From Cellvibrionaceae bacterium (lineage in GTDB: Bacteria; Pseudomonadota; Gammaproteobacteria; Pseudomonadales; Cellvibrionaceae): a DNA stretch of 63,677 nucleotides. The position numbers and the translations under genes are program-made. The DNA lies in NCBI GenBank assembly GCA_002707785.1, contig PANW01000033.1, positions 22,027 to 85,703 of the forward strand, read 5' to 3'. Shown here in pieces: positions 1 through 9,029 of the stretch (positions within the stretch are counted from its first letter, which is position 1; every line of letters starts with the position of its first letter). The notes under the pieces are model-generated. The model did not search any database. It saw only the letters and a list, made by a program, of their open reading frames with translations, and was not told where the DNA came from.

Positions 1-138
1 CATAGCTTCACCTTTGTTAGAGCATAGGTCTTGGCAGAGTTCTTCGATGGGTTTACCGTTTCTATCGTCTTTGGCGTTGCGCAATAGCAGGTCTTTGCCC
101 GCATCGACAATAGAGTTCATCCAGGAGTTGAACGACAT
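1..138 (-). CDS. Probable malonyl-CoA decarboxylase, N-terminal part (cut by window edge)
   Basis: Only the first 46 codons are inside the window; the frame is still open at base 1. The start ATG (complement of 136-138) has an AAGGAC ribosome site just upstream. The peptide begins MSFNSWMNSI and ends with LCQDLCSNKGEAM, which resembles the start of the helical domain of malonyl-CoA decarboxylases, where a 'LL S-x-(R/K)-GEA' motif is usual. That enzyme converts malonyl-CoA to acetyl-CoA and CO2. The product name rests on this short motif only, so it is an inference; the presence of a real coding start is much surer. Confidence 0.5.
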   Translation of the reverse strand, partial: MSFNSWMNSIVDAGKDLLLRNAKDDRNGKPIEELCQDLCSNKGEAM

Positions 139-196
139 ACAGCGTGTCCTTTTGAGTTTTCTTGTTAAGGGGTGGTGCTTATCTGTTGTGGCGAGT

Positions 197-1081
197 TTAG
201 GGCGTCTTTTTTGAAGACAGGCGTTCGGCCAAAAAATCGATCAGTATTTTAACTTTAGTTGATAAAAAATGGTTGGATGGATAAACCGCCCAGATTCCCT
301 CTAAGCTTCGATTGTGCGGGGAGAGTAAAGCAACCAGCTCACCGGATCGAAGGTGTTGTTCGACATAATAATCTGGTAGTTGCACTAAACCTAATCCTTT
401 CAACGCCGCGTCTCTCAGTGCCGGGCCGCTGTTGCAGCGCAGGTTGCCACTGACTCTTATATTGCGGTGTTTGCCACTGTCATCGAAGCGCCAATAATCC
501 AAGGTGCCCAGTAAGCAGTTGTGCTGATCCAGCTCTGCCAGTGTATGGGGAGATCCATGTTTGTCTAGATAAGCGGGTGACGCACAGACATACTGTTTGC
601 GTTGCGCGAGCTTTTTCGCCACCAACGACGAATCTTGCAAAACACCCAGTCGAATGGCCAAATCAAAGCCGTTTTCAATCAGATCTTGCTGTTGATTGGT
701 TAGAACCATGTCGACGTGCAGGTTGGGGTGCTCGATGGCGAAGTCGTTGATGATTGGCGCGATGAACTTTTCGCCGTAGGACAAGGGGGCGGTGAGCTTG
801 AGTTTTCCGGTGGGGTGCGACTGCAGATTGGTCAGGGCGCGTTCGGCATCGGCCAAACCATCCAAGACGCGGCGGCAATGTTGGTAGAAGAGGTTGCCTT
901 CTTCGGTGGCTGATACCTTGCGTGTGGTCCTTTGGAAGAGCTTGGTTTCCAATCTGGTCTCAAGCGCTTGTATTTGGCGACTGACGTTAGCGACCGAGGT
1001 ATTGAGGCGTTTGGCCGCGGTGGTAAAACTTTCGGTTTCGGCAACAGCGACGAATTCAGTGATACCTTCCCAATTTGCCAT
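197..1081 (-). CDS. LysR-family transcriptional regulator
   Basis: A 294-residue protein of normal LysR length. Residues 1-60 form the winged helix-turn-helix (FTTAAKRLNTSVANVSRQIQALE), followed by a substrate-binding domain from about residue 90 (LTAPLSYGEKFIAPIINDF). It is divergent from the formaldehyde-detoxification genes frmA and frmB, with 188 bases between the start codons. A near-perfect 28-bp dyad at 1110-1137 lies between them. LysR proteins commonly control a divergent neighbour, so control of frmA is a reasonable inference; the inducer cannot be read from sequence. The start ATG is the complement of 1079-1081. Confidence 0.9.
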   Translation of the reverse strand: MANWEGITEFVAVAETESFTTAAKRLNTSVANVSRQIQALETRLETKLFQRTTRKVSATEEGNLFYQHCRRVLDGLADAERALTNLQSHPTGKLKLTAPLSYGEKFIAPIINDFAIEHPNLHVDMVLTNQQQDLIENGFDLAIRLGVLQDSSLVAKKLAQRKQYVCASPAYLDKHGSPHTLAELDQHNCLLGTLDYWRFDDSGKHRNIRVSGNLRCNSGPALRDAALKGLGLVQLPDYYVEQHLRSGELVALLSPHNRSLEGIWAVYPSNHFLSTKVKILIDFLAERLSSKKTP

Positions 1082-1109
1082 AGTTTCGCCTCTGGTGTCG
1101 ATTGTGCCA

Positions 1110-1137
1110 CTAATTATTACTTATATGTAATAGTTAG
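1110..1137. promoter_or_regulatory. Near-perfect dyad, candidate LysR operator
   Basis: The arms CTAATTATTAC and GTAATAGTTAG are reverse complements except for one base, separated by TTATAT. The inner part, ATTAC-N6-GTAAT, has the T-N11-A spacing of LysR boxes. It lies 29 bases from the LysR start and upstream of frmA, where a divergent autoregulatory operator would be expected. The identification as a LysR site is inference. Confidence 0.55.
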
Positions 1138-1154
1138 TTTCTGAATTTGGGCAT

Positions 1155-1160
1155 TATAAT
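1155..1160 (+). promoter_or_regulatory. Candidate -10 box for frmA
   Basis: An exact TATAAT lies 17 bases after the dyad and about 110 bases before the frmA ATG. No good TTGACA-like -35 box is visible at the usual distance, which would fit an activator-dependent promoter. Prediction only. Confidence 0.35.
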
Positions 1161-1206
1161 TCTATGTTAAACAATTACAATGGACATCATCTTGATAGCC
1201 CGTTGA

Positions 1207-2388
<1,182 letters not shown>

Positions 2389-2466
2389 GACCTTCGGGGC
2401 GAGAATTTATTTCGATCAATCAATCGCGAAGCCGGTATTGGACGAGTGCAGGAGAGTGGTGTGACG

Positions 2467-3315
2467 ATGAGCGCAGAAAACATCAGTAGTAACAAAATGT
2501 TCGGTGGCTGGAATAAGCAGTACACCCATCAATCCGCGGTGCTCAACTGCGAAATGCGGTTTGCGATCTACTTGCCGCCGCAGGTTTCCACCGGTGAAAA
2601 GGTGCCGGTGCTCTATTGGTTGTCTGGGTTGACGTGCACCGATGAAAATTTCATGCAAAAAGCCGGCGCACAACGCATTGCGGCTGAGTTGGGTATCGCA
2701 ATTGTTGCGCCAGATACCAGCCCGCGCGGCGAAGATGTTCCGGATGATCCTGATGCTGCCTATGATTTTGGTTTGGGGGCGGGGTTTTACGTCAACGCAA
2801 CTCAAGCGCCATGGCAGCAACACTATCAGATGTACGACTACATAGTGACTGAGTTGCCCGCGCTAATTGAGTCGATGTTTCCCGTGTCGCAGCAGCGCGC
2901 CATCAGTGGTCACTCTATGGGTGGGCACGGCGCTCTGACGATTGGCTTGAAAAACTCGCAACGCTACACATCAATATCGGCGTTCAGCCCAATTTGTAAC
3001 CCAATGAGTTGCCCCTGGGGGCAAAAGGCGCTAGAGAATTATCTCGGTAGCGATCGTCAACAGTGGGTCAAGTATGATGCCTCTGAGTTGATGAAAACCA
3101 GTGATTGCACCTTGCCAACGTTGGTGGATCAAGGCAGTGCGGATAATTTTCTTGCGGAGCAATTAATGCCAGAAAGATTGGAGCAGGCCGCTCAGGTTAG
3201 TGGTTTTCCATTACAGTTGCGTCGGCAAGAAGGCTACGATCACAGCTACTTTTTTATCGCCAGTTTTATCGAAGAGCATCTGCGTTTTCACGCTGAACAC
3301 TTGCTGTCGAACTAG
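2467..3315 (+). CDS. frmB: S-formylglutathione hydrolase
   Basis: Hydrolyses S-formylglutathione to formate and glutathione, the step after FrmA. An esterase D-type alpha/beta hydrolase of 282 residues from the ATG at 2467 (MSAENISSNK, the usual family start). The nucleophile serine lies in SGHSMGGHGAL, and the C-terminal catalytic histidine in GYDHSYFFIASF. Start choice is open: an AGGAG at 2450-2454 is ideally placed for a GTG at 2461, in frame and two codons upstream, so translation may begin there. A further ATG at 2446 precedes that ribosome site and is unlikely. Probably cotranscribed with frmA. Confidence 0.95.
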   Translation: MSAENISSNKMFGGWNKQYTHQSAVLNCEMRFAIYLPPQVSTGEKVPVLYWLSGLTCTDENFMQKAGAQRIAAELGIAIVAPDTSPRGEDVPDDPDAAYDFGLGAGFYVNATQAPWQQHYQMYDYIVTELPALIESMFPVSQQRAISGHSMGGHGALTIGLKNSQRYTSISAFSPICNPMSCPWGQKALENYLGSDRQQWVKYDASELMKTSDCTLPTLVDQGSADNFLAEQLMPERLEQAAQVSGFPLQLRRQEGYDHSYFFIASFIEEHLRFHAEHLLSN

Positions 3316-3320
3316 GGTAC

Positions 3321-3476
3321 GTCTGAAAAACGTCATTGCGAGTGGCGACGCGGAAATCCAAGGTTATAGCACTATAAAACAAGGTTTATCGCCACGCTGG
3401 ATTGCTTGGCTTAATAGCCCCTACTTTTGGCGCTAACGCTCGCAATGACAAGTAACCCTGTTTTTCAGAGACTCCC
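3321..3476. mobile_element. MITE-like inverted-repeat element
   Basis: About 150 bp of non-coding DNA between the convergent frmB and hipA ends. The two ends are inverted copies: TCTGAAAAAC followed by GTCATTGCGAG on the left, and the reverse complement of both on the right, with AGGGTTACTT inserted in the right arm. The interior carries a second interrupted pair around GGAAATCCAAG and CTGGATTGCTTGG. The GTCATTGCGAG ... CTGGATTGCTT pattern is a repeat type seen dispersed in many bacterial genomes. No transposase is encoded. There is no second copy in this window, so mobility is inferred from the structure. Confidence 0.6.
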
Positions 3477-3532
3477 TAGTTTTCGCTACTAGCCCTCCAG
3501 TCGTGAGGGCTTTCTTTGCCCGCCTTACACCT

Positions 3533-4849
3533 TTACAGGTCGAGTCGAAGATTCGATTGAATCTCGCTGATGAGAGAGGCGGGAACGCCATTTGCTTTGG
3601 CGAGTTTTTGCCATTGCGAGACGTGATCGATGATCTCATCGATGATTGGAGCAAGACTGCGTTTCGAAAAACGCGGTGATATCGCCGCTAATGAATAGAT
3701 GTCATCACGATCAAAGTGATCTCGCTTTCCATTCAAACTCATCCAATGACTGTTCACCCAAGGGCTGCCAGGCTTGTAGCTGTAAGCGACATCGTAGGCC
3801 GGTGTTAGTCGCCATTGATTTCCCTTCAACATAAAGCCAAAGTTTTTGGCGTGATCGTCGTGATTTCTCGCCACGATATTGAAGATCATTCGTTTGATAA
3901 TTTGTTCTGCATCGCTTAGCGGTAAGCGTAACTGTCGTGCAGTGGCCAGTAACTCTGCGTAAGAGTAAGTGCCGGGCTGTTTGTAATCGATGTGCGCGAG
4001 CCCGGTCAATGTTTGGATGTGGATCTTTTGATTGTCGTCGCGATCGAATCGCTGTGTTACGAAGTGTCGACGATGGCCTTCATCCAAGAGATGGCAGGGC
4101 ATCATGTCAATGCCGCAGGCTGTTGCCATTTGGTAGTAAGTGTATTCCATGGCACCAAAACCTAAAGGGTCGCCAAAGGTTTCTTTGTTGCTGTTGTGTT
4201 CACTGACTCCGTCAAATTTCATCAGGTAGTGAGTAAAGCTCGCGGGTACTTTGACCTGCCCACTGCGTACTTGGGTGAAGTCGTCATTAAACGCGAGTAC
4301 GGCTTTGGGGCGAGCGCCACCCGCACTCATGCCTACTGATAGTAATGACAACATTGCCTGTCGATCTTCTTGGCCTTGATTGTTTAGGTTCAGCTGAAAG
4401 GATTCGCGATTATCGAGAATGTCCTGAGCCATAGAAACCAGCGATTCAATGGCAATCTTGTTTGAGGCATTGAGGCTCTTCAGCTGAGTAGCTGGCGCGT
4501 ATTCCAAAGCGCCCATACCGCGACTGCCTGTGTATTGCAGTCGCTGCAACGGTGAGATGTCCGCGGGAGACTTGCCCTGAGCGGCAACCCAAGCGTTCAA
4601 TACTGCGTTGCCAAAGTCGTCGGGCAACGAGTCGGCCAGCAAGCCGGGCAGACCTCGATAGGTGGCGTTAATGAGCTCGGGAAAGGCATAAATTTGAGTT
4701 GATAGCGGCATTTTAATCGGGGAGAGTTCAATCCCGGTTTGGATGAATTTGGGCTCATATTCAAATGCCCCCAGACGCGATTCCGAGTCATAACTCACGG
4801 CGCCGACGGCGTGGTCGTGATAAGAGACGGTAATGACTTCTTTTACCAT
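3533..4849 (-). CDS. hipA: HipA-family serine/threonine kinase toxin
   Basis: A 438-residue HipA-type protein, close to the usual length. The N-terminal subdomain (about residues 1-110) contains the PGLLADSLPDDFGN segment. The kinase core follows: glycine-rich GMSAGGARPKAVLA near 180-195, the lysine strand THYLMKFDG, the catalytic loop NHDDHAKNFGFML near 330, and the metal-binding DV in LTPAYDVAYSY. All key motifs are present, so an active kinase is expected. Known HipA kinases phosphorylate aminoacyl-tRNA synthetases or other targets and trigger growth arrest; the target here is unknown. Its start overlaps the end of the upstream antitoxin gene by seven bases (ATGGTAA), indicating coupled translation. 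Confidence 0.9.
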   Translation of the reverse strand: MVKEVITVSYHDHAVGAVSYDSESRLGAFEYEPKFIQTGIELSPIKMPLSTQIYAFPELINATYRGLPGLLADSLPDDFGNAVLNAWVAAQGKSPADISPLQRLQYTGSRGMGALEYAPATQLKSLNASNKIAIESLVSMAQDILDNRESFQLNLNNQGQEDRQAMLSLLSVGMSAGGARPKAVLAFNDDFTQVRSGQVKVPASFTHYLMKFDGVSEHNSNKETFGDPLGFGAMEYTYYQMATACGIDMMPCHLLDEGHRRHFVTQRFDRDDNQKIHIQTLTGLAHIDYKQPGTYSYAELLATARQLRLPLSDAEQIIKRMIFNIVARNHDDHAKNFGFMLKGNQWRLTPAYDVAYSYKPGSPWVNSHWMSLNGKRDHFDRDDIYSLAAISPRFSKRSLAPIIDEIIDHVSQWQKLAKANGVPASLISEIQSNLRLDL

Positions 4850-5187
4850 TCGTCCTTCTCCGGCTCAGAGATGGCGGTTGCTTCAGTGTTGCGGGGTTTG
4901 GATGCCCTCTGGCGCTTTTTGCCCTGTAACTTAGCGAGCTGCAGGGGAGAGATCTCGATTGGTGGCAGGAAGCTGTCGAGCTGCTGGCTTAGGTTGAGGG
5001 CGATCATCATGGCGACCACGGTCTCTAGTTGCGCCTTGCCTTTCTCTGCGTTCAGCACTGCCTTACGGTTCAGTCCAGCTTTATCAGCGAGTTCAGCTTG
5101 GGTTTTGTTGGCATTCAAGCGAGCCTGCTTGAGGCGCGCGCCGAGTTGGGCTGCAACCGCGCTCGGTGATGAGCTGCTGGTAATCAT
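4843..5187 (-). CDS. hipB: HipB-like antitoxin / XRE-family repressor
   Basis: A 114-residue protein with a helix-turn-helix of the Cro/C1 type at about residues 14-70 (LGARLKQARLNANKTQAELADKAGLNRKAV). A basic, proline-containing tail (about 75-114) is a likely partner-binding or flexible region. It lies directly before and overlaps hipA, the standard order in hipBA modules, where HipB neutralises HipA and represses the operon. The start ATG (complement of 5185-5187) has an AAAGG ribosome site about ten bases upstream. The tail is longer than in many HipB proteins. Confidence 0.87.
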   Translation of the reverse strand: MITSSSSPSAVAAQLGARLKQARLNANKTQAELADKAGLNRKAVLNAEKGKAQLETVVAMMIALNLSQQLDSFLPPIEISPLQLAKLQGKKRQRASKPRNTEATAISEPEKDEW

Positions 5188-5629
5188 GGTTATGTGCCTT
5201 TATGGGTTGTCTTAAGTTCTATTATTGGGATTTTGCGGCGCTTTTTCGTATTAATGGGCTAATTATGGGTCATTATGGAAATAAAGCAATAGGTTGTTTA
5301 GTGTGTCGAAATTGGGATATTAGGGCGATATTATTATTTAATGTTCCAATCAAGGTCTTTTTTATAGTTGGGTGGGCGAGTTTTACATGGCCGCAAATTG
5401 GAAGTTTAGAGCAATCCCTTTGATCGCGTTTGTTGACGTTCGCGCTATAGGCTATCATTGCTGTTCGTTTATACAGTGGTTTGGCTTGGTTGGATGGTCT
5501 ATGTTTGCGACGGTATAGGAAGAATCCGGCTGTTGAGGTGTTCACTAGATTCATCGCTGAAGGCTTTCTCTGTATCGCTGAAGGCTTCTCAGGTCGCTGA
5601 AGGCTCATGCTCAAAAGGTTGAAGACCCT
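5188..5629. other. 442-base gene-free stretch between hipB and helicase gene
   Basis: The hipB-proximal part (about 5220-5420) is AT-rich and must hold the hipBA promoter and operator; no TATCC-N8-GGATA HipB box of the E. coli type was found. The helicase-proximal part carries three short direct repeats (separate entry). The reading frames here are short and lack ribosome sites. Confidence 0.6.
5554..5605 (+). repeat. Three direct copies of a 12-bp repeat
   Basis: TCGCTGAAGGCT occurs at 5554-5565, 5575-5586 and 5594-5605, with start spacings of 21 and 19 bases, so roughly two helical turns apart. The array ends 24 bases before the start codon of the UvrD-like helicase and would lie in its leader or promoter. 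Regularly phased iterons suggest a protein-binding array, but no function is demonstrated. Confidence 0.7.
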
Positions 5630-7735
5630 ATGCCTCAAGTTTGTACGGAAGAGCAGCGTCAGGCTGCTGAATACGGGGATGTCCTCGCACAAGGCGGAGT
5701 GAGTTCTCCGCCTCAGTTAATTATTGCCGGTGCCGGAACGGGTAAAACCAATACCTTGGCTCATCGCGCAGCGTTTTTGATCATGAATGGCGTGGATCCT
5801 CAGCGTATTTTGCTGATGACGTTTTCCAGACGTGCGGCTACTGAGTTGTCTGTGCGGGCGCAGCGTATTGTGGCCCAAACGTTAAAACAGGCAGCAAAAG
5901 AGGAGGGGAGAGCGACAGAATCCGCCTCAGTGACGGCTGCGGCCAGTCAAACAGATCAATTGAGTTGGATGGGAACCTTTCATTCAGTGGCCAATCGGTT
6001 ACTCCGCCAATACGCGCCGAGTATTGGTCTCGATGCCGATTTTAGCATCATGGATCGTAGTGATGCTGCGGACATGATGGATGTCCTACGCCATAAGTTA
6101 GAGCTCAATCAGCAACAAAAACGTTTCCCGAAAAAAGCGACCTGTCTTGATATCTATTCTCGCTGCGTGAATGCTCAGCAGTCATTGGATCAAGTATTGG
6201 AAGCGGATTTTCCTTGGTGCAGCGATTGGCACGATGAGCTAAAACAGCTGTTTCGAGCCTATACCGAAGCAAAACAGCATCAGCTCAGTCTCGATTACGA
6301 TGACTTGTTGTTGTATTGGTTTCATTTGTCTTCTGAGGAATCCATCGCCGAGCGCGTTCGCGGTTTGTTCGATCACATTCTCGTGGACGAGTACCAAGAT
6401 ACCAACAAACTGCAGGCAGGTATTGTGCATCGACTGTTTCCCGACGGTCGCGGTGTCACTGTGGTGGGGGATGATGCCCAATCTATCTACGCTTTTCGCT
6501 GTGCCGATGTTGACAATATTCTATCGTTTCCCGAGGCCTTCAATCCTCCCGCGCGGGTATTTCCGCTGTCCGAAAACTTTCGTTCTGTGCAACCTATATT
6601 GGATCTCAGTAATGCCATTTTGAATGAGAGCAAAGAGGGTTATAAGAATTTATTGCACAGTCAGAAAGCAGCGGCAATTAAACCGTTATTGGTGTCTGTG
6701 GAAGACGCCGAAATGCAGTCGAAGTACATCATCGAGAAGCTGCTTGAAAACCGAGAAGCCGGCATTGATTTAAAACGTCAGGCTGTTTTGTATCGCTCAA
6801 GTCATCACACCGACCAGCTTGAGATTGAATTGCGCCGACATGACATTCCCTATGTAAAGCACGGAGGATTAAAATTTTTGGACTCGGCGCATGTCAAAGA
6901 TGCACTGTGTTTATTGCGTTGGGCAGATAACCCCAAACATCGTATTTCAGGGTTTCGAGTACTGAAATTGTTACCGGGAGTCGGGCCAAAACTAGCCGAG
7001 AAAATACTCGATTATCTTGAGCTCCACGACTTTGATTTTGCTTCATTGCAAACCTTTTCATCTTCTCGACTGGATAATGACAATTGGCGAGATTTGGTGG
7101 CGTTGTTAGGTGATGTTCACAACCACGTGACGCCTTGGGTTGAACAAATGCAACGTGTTTGTAGTTGGTATCAACCGTTGTTGGAAACGCTCTATGAAGA
7201 TCCTTATGCCCGTGGCGGTGATGTTGAGCAGTTGGCGATGATTTCGCAGCAGTCTCCATCGCGGGAACGTTTTCTCAGTGAGCTAATTCTCGATCCACCT
7301 GCCACCTCGGGAGGGCTTTGTACCGATTCGCATAAGGATGATGATTTTCTAATCCTCAGTACGATTCACAGTGCTAAAGGGCAAGAGTGGCACGATGTTT
7401 TTCTATTGAATGTTGCCGACGGAAACTTTCCCAATGAATATGCCATCAACGATCCTAAGGCGCTGGAGGAGGAGCGACGACTGTTCTACGTGGCGCTGAC
7501 ACGAGCGCAACAAAATCTGCACTTGATCCAACCACTAAAATACTGGGTTCCAGAGCAGCAACGATTTGGGGGGAAACATGTGTATGGGGCTAAAAGTCGT
7601 TTTCTAAGCAAGAGTGTGATGCGGTGTCTTGAGGCGGTACCTTATCCAGATAACCGATTAACTCCCGATGACATCAAAGCCGGCGAGCAAGTGCTGAGTG
7701 ATATTAAGTCAAAAGTCATGGGCATGTGGGATTAA
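5630..7735 (+). CDS. UvrD/Rep-family superfamily 1 DNA helicase
   Basis: A 701-residue ATP-dependent 3'-5' DNA helicase of the UvrD/Rep class. The Walker A motif AGAGTGKTNT is at residues 33-42, motif Ia is TFSRRAATEL, motif II is VDEYQDTN (about 250), and motif III is VVGDDAQSIYAFR. The C-terminal motifs include STIHSAKGQEWHDVF (motif V region) and EERRLFYVALTRAQQNLHL (motif VI). It is slightly shorter than E. coli UvrD. Proteins of this subgroup act in DNA repair or replication restart; the exact role cannot be decided. It stands alone on its strand between hipBA and an AraC regulator, and its leader carries a 12-bp repeat array. Confidence 0.93.
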   Translation: MPQVCTEEQRQAAEYGDVLAQGGVSSPPQLIIAGAGTGKTNTLAHRAAFLIMNGVDPQRILLMTFSRRAATELSVRAQRIVAQTLKQAAKEEGRATESASVTAAASQTDQLSWMGTFHSVANRLLRQYAPSIGLDADFSIMDRSDAADMMDVLRHKLELNQQQKRFPKKATCLDIYSRCVNAQQSLDQVLEADFPWCSDWHDELKQLFRAYTEAKQHQLSLDYDDLLLYWFHLSSEESIAERVRGLFDHILVDEYQDTNKLQAGIVHRLFPDGRGVTVVGDDAQSIYAFRCADVDNILSFPEAFNPPARVFPLSENFRSVQPILDLSNAILNESKEGYKNLLHSQKAAAIKPLLVSVEDAEMQSKYIIEKLLENREAGIDLKRQAVLYRSSHHTDQLEIELRRHDIPYVKHGGLKFLDSAHVKDALCLLRWADNPKHRISGFRVLKLLPGVGPKLAEKILDYLELHDFDFASLQTFSSSRLDNDNWRDLVALLGDVHNHVTPWVEQMQRVCSWYQPLLETLYEDPYARGGDVEQLAMISQQSPSRERFLSELILDPPATSGGLCTDSHKDDDFLILSTIHSAKGQEWHDVFLLNVADGNFPNEYAINDPKALEEERRLFYVALTRAQQNLHLIQPLKYWVPEQQRFGGKHVYGAKSRFLSKSVMRCLEAVPYPDNRLTPDDIKAGEQVLSDIKSKVMGMWD

Positions 7736-7908
7736 GCTATGTTTGATTGTTGGGTGACTTGTACTGGCGATCTACGATCTTCCTCTATCGTTGATAATAG
7801 AGAGGTCAGCCAGAGCCTTTAAGAACCACTCTTTTTTATGCGTCGCAAGGTTGCCAAAGGGGTAGGGGAGGCTATAAATTACAGGCTCACTACTTGATGT
7901 GAATTGTG

Positions 7909-8907
7909 ATGGTTACTCATACAACACTGGCAGTCTGGCGAAATGCTGCGCGTTATATCCTAGAACAAGAAGGCTTCGATGCCCAAACCGTATTCAGTGA
8001 ATTTGGTGTTGATCCGTTGGATCACGGTCGAATGGATGCGCGAGTATCCGCGAGGATTTGGGAACGGATCGTCGCCTTAACCGATAATCCTTCTATAGCG
8101 GTCGAGGCCGTAAACCGGTATTTCCAGCCGGCGGCATGGGGAGCATTGGGTATTGCTGTTTTGTGCAGCGCCACTCTGAGAGAGGCATTGCAGAGATTTG
8201 AGCGCTATTCTTTGATCCTTTCGGACCTCGCCCACTTTTCAGTGTTAAGCGACAAGGATGTGACTCGGTTGGTCATGACGCCATTGCAAGGAATTGATGC
8301 CATCGGTGGGGCCTCCACTGATTTTGGTATGGCATCACTGATTTTGTTGTTGAGAATGACGTCAGCGGATCCACTGCCGTTAAAGTCAGTAGAGCTAATT
8401 TCGTCAAAACCTGCAGATACCAAACCCTATTTGGACTTTTTCAATTGTGACGTTCAATTCGCGTCAAATCAGCTGAGTTTTGGCTTCCATACAGATGGTA
8501 TCGAATCCGCCTTGCCGGTACACGATCCAGAGCTAGCCGCTCATCACGACAAGTTGTCGCGAGAGTACATTATGCAGTTCGACAAGAGCTTGTCGTTGAA
8601 GGTGAAGTATCAAATTATGCGATTACTTCCTGGCGGCAGCCCGACACCGGAGAAAATCGCTAAACTATTGCATTGCAGCACACGCAGTTTAAATCGAAAG
8701 CTGCGTGAAGAAGGGATGAATTTCCGCGAGTTGCAAACGCAAGTTCGTAAAGAGCTGTCGTTAGATTACTTAAAACGCAATGAACACTCGGTGCAGGAGG
8801 TGGCCTTCTTGGTCGGCTTTGCAAATCAGAGTGCCTTCTCAAGGGCGTTTAGCCAGTGGTTTGGTATGTCGCCATCGGCCTATATGGAGCAATCAGAGTC
8901 TAAGTAG
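7909..8907 (+). CDS. AraC-family regulator with OruR-type N-terminal domain
   Basis: About 332 residues. The N-terminal two thirds match the effector domain of the OruR/ArgR-like AraC subgroup (AARYILEQEGFD, then FQPAAWGALGIAVLCSATLREAL). The last 100 residues hold the two helix-turn-helix motifs (TPEKIAKLLHCSTRSLNRKLREEG and SVQEVAFLVGFANQSAFSRAF). A GTG directly before this ATG is an alternative start; neither has a strong ribosome site. Its target is unknown. The convergent TonB receptor gene downstream and the genes beyond it are candidates only by proximity. Confidence 0.9.
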   Translation: MVTHTTLAVWRNAARYILEQEGFDAQTVFSEFGVDPLDHGRMDARVSARIWERIVALTDNPSIAVEAVNRYFQPAAWGALGIAVLCSATLREALQRFERYSLILSDLAHFSVLSDKDVTRLVMTPLQGIDAIGGASTDFGMASLILLLRMTSADPLPLKSVELISSKPADTKPYLDFFNCDVQFASNQLSFGFHTDGIESALPVHDPELAAHHDKLSREYIMQFDKSLSLKVKYQIMRLLPGGSPTPEKIAKLLHCSTRSLNRKLREEGMNFRELQTQVRKELSLDYLKRNEHSVQEVAFLVGFANQSAFSRAFSQWFGMSPSAYMEQSESK

Positions 8908-9029
8908 CGAGCCCCATTGGGCAATGAGTGCGGGAGTGATGTAAATTGGGGGCAAACTCTCTGTTAATAAGAATCAACAGCGAGAGACTTGGGGTGCATT
9001 GATCAAGTTAAGATCAAATGTTTAGGCCA

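Noticed and set aside
5554..5605. CRISPR array
   Set aside because: Repeats are 12 bases with 7-9 base gaps and only three copies, and no cas genes are present.
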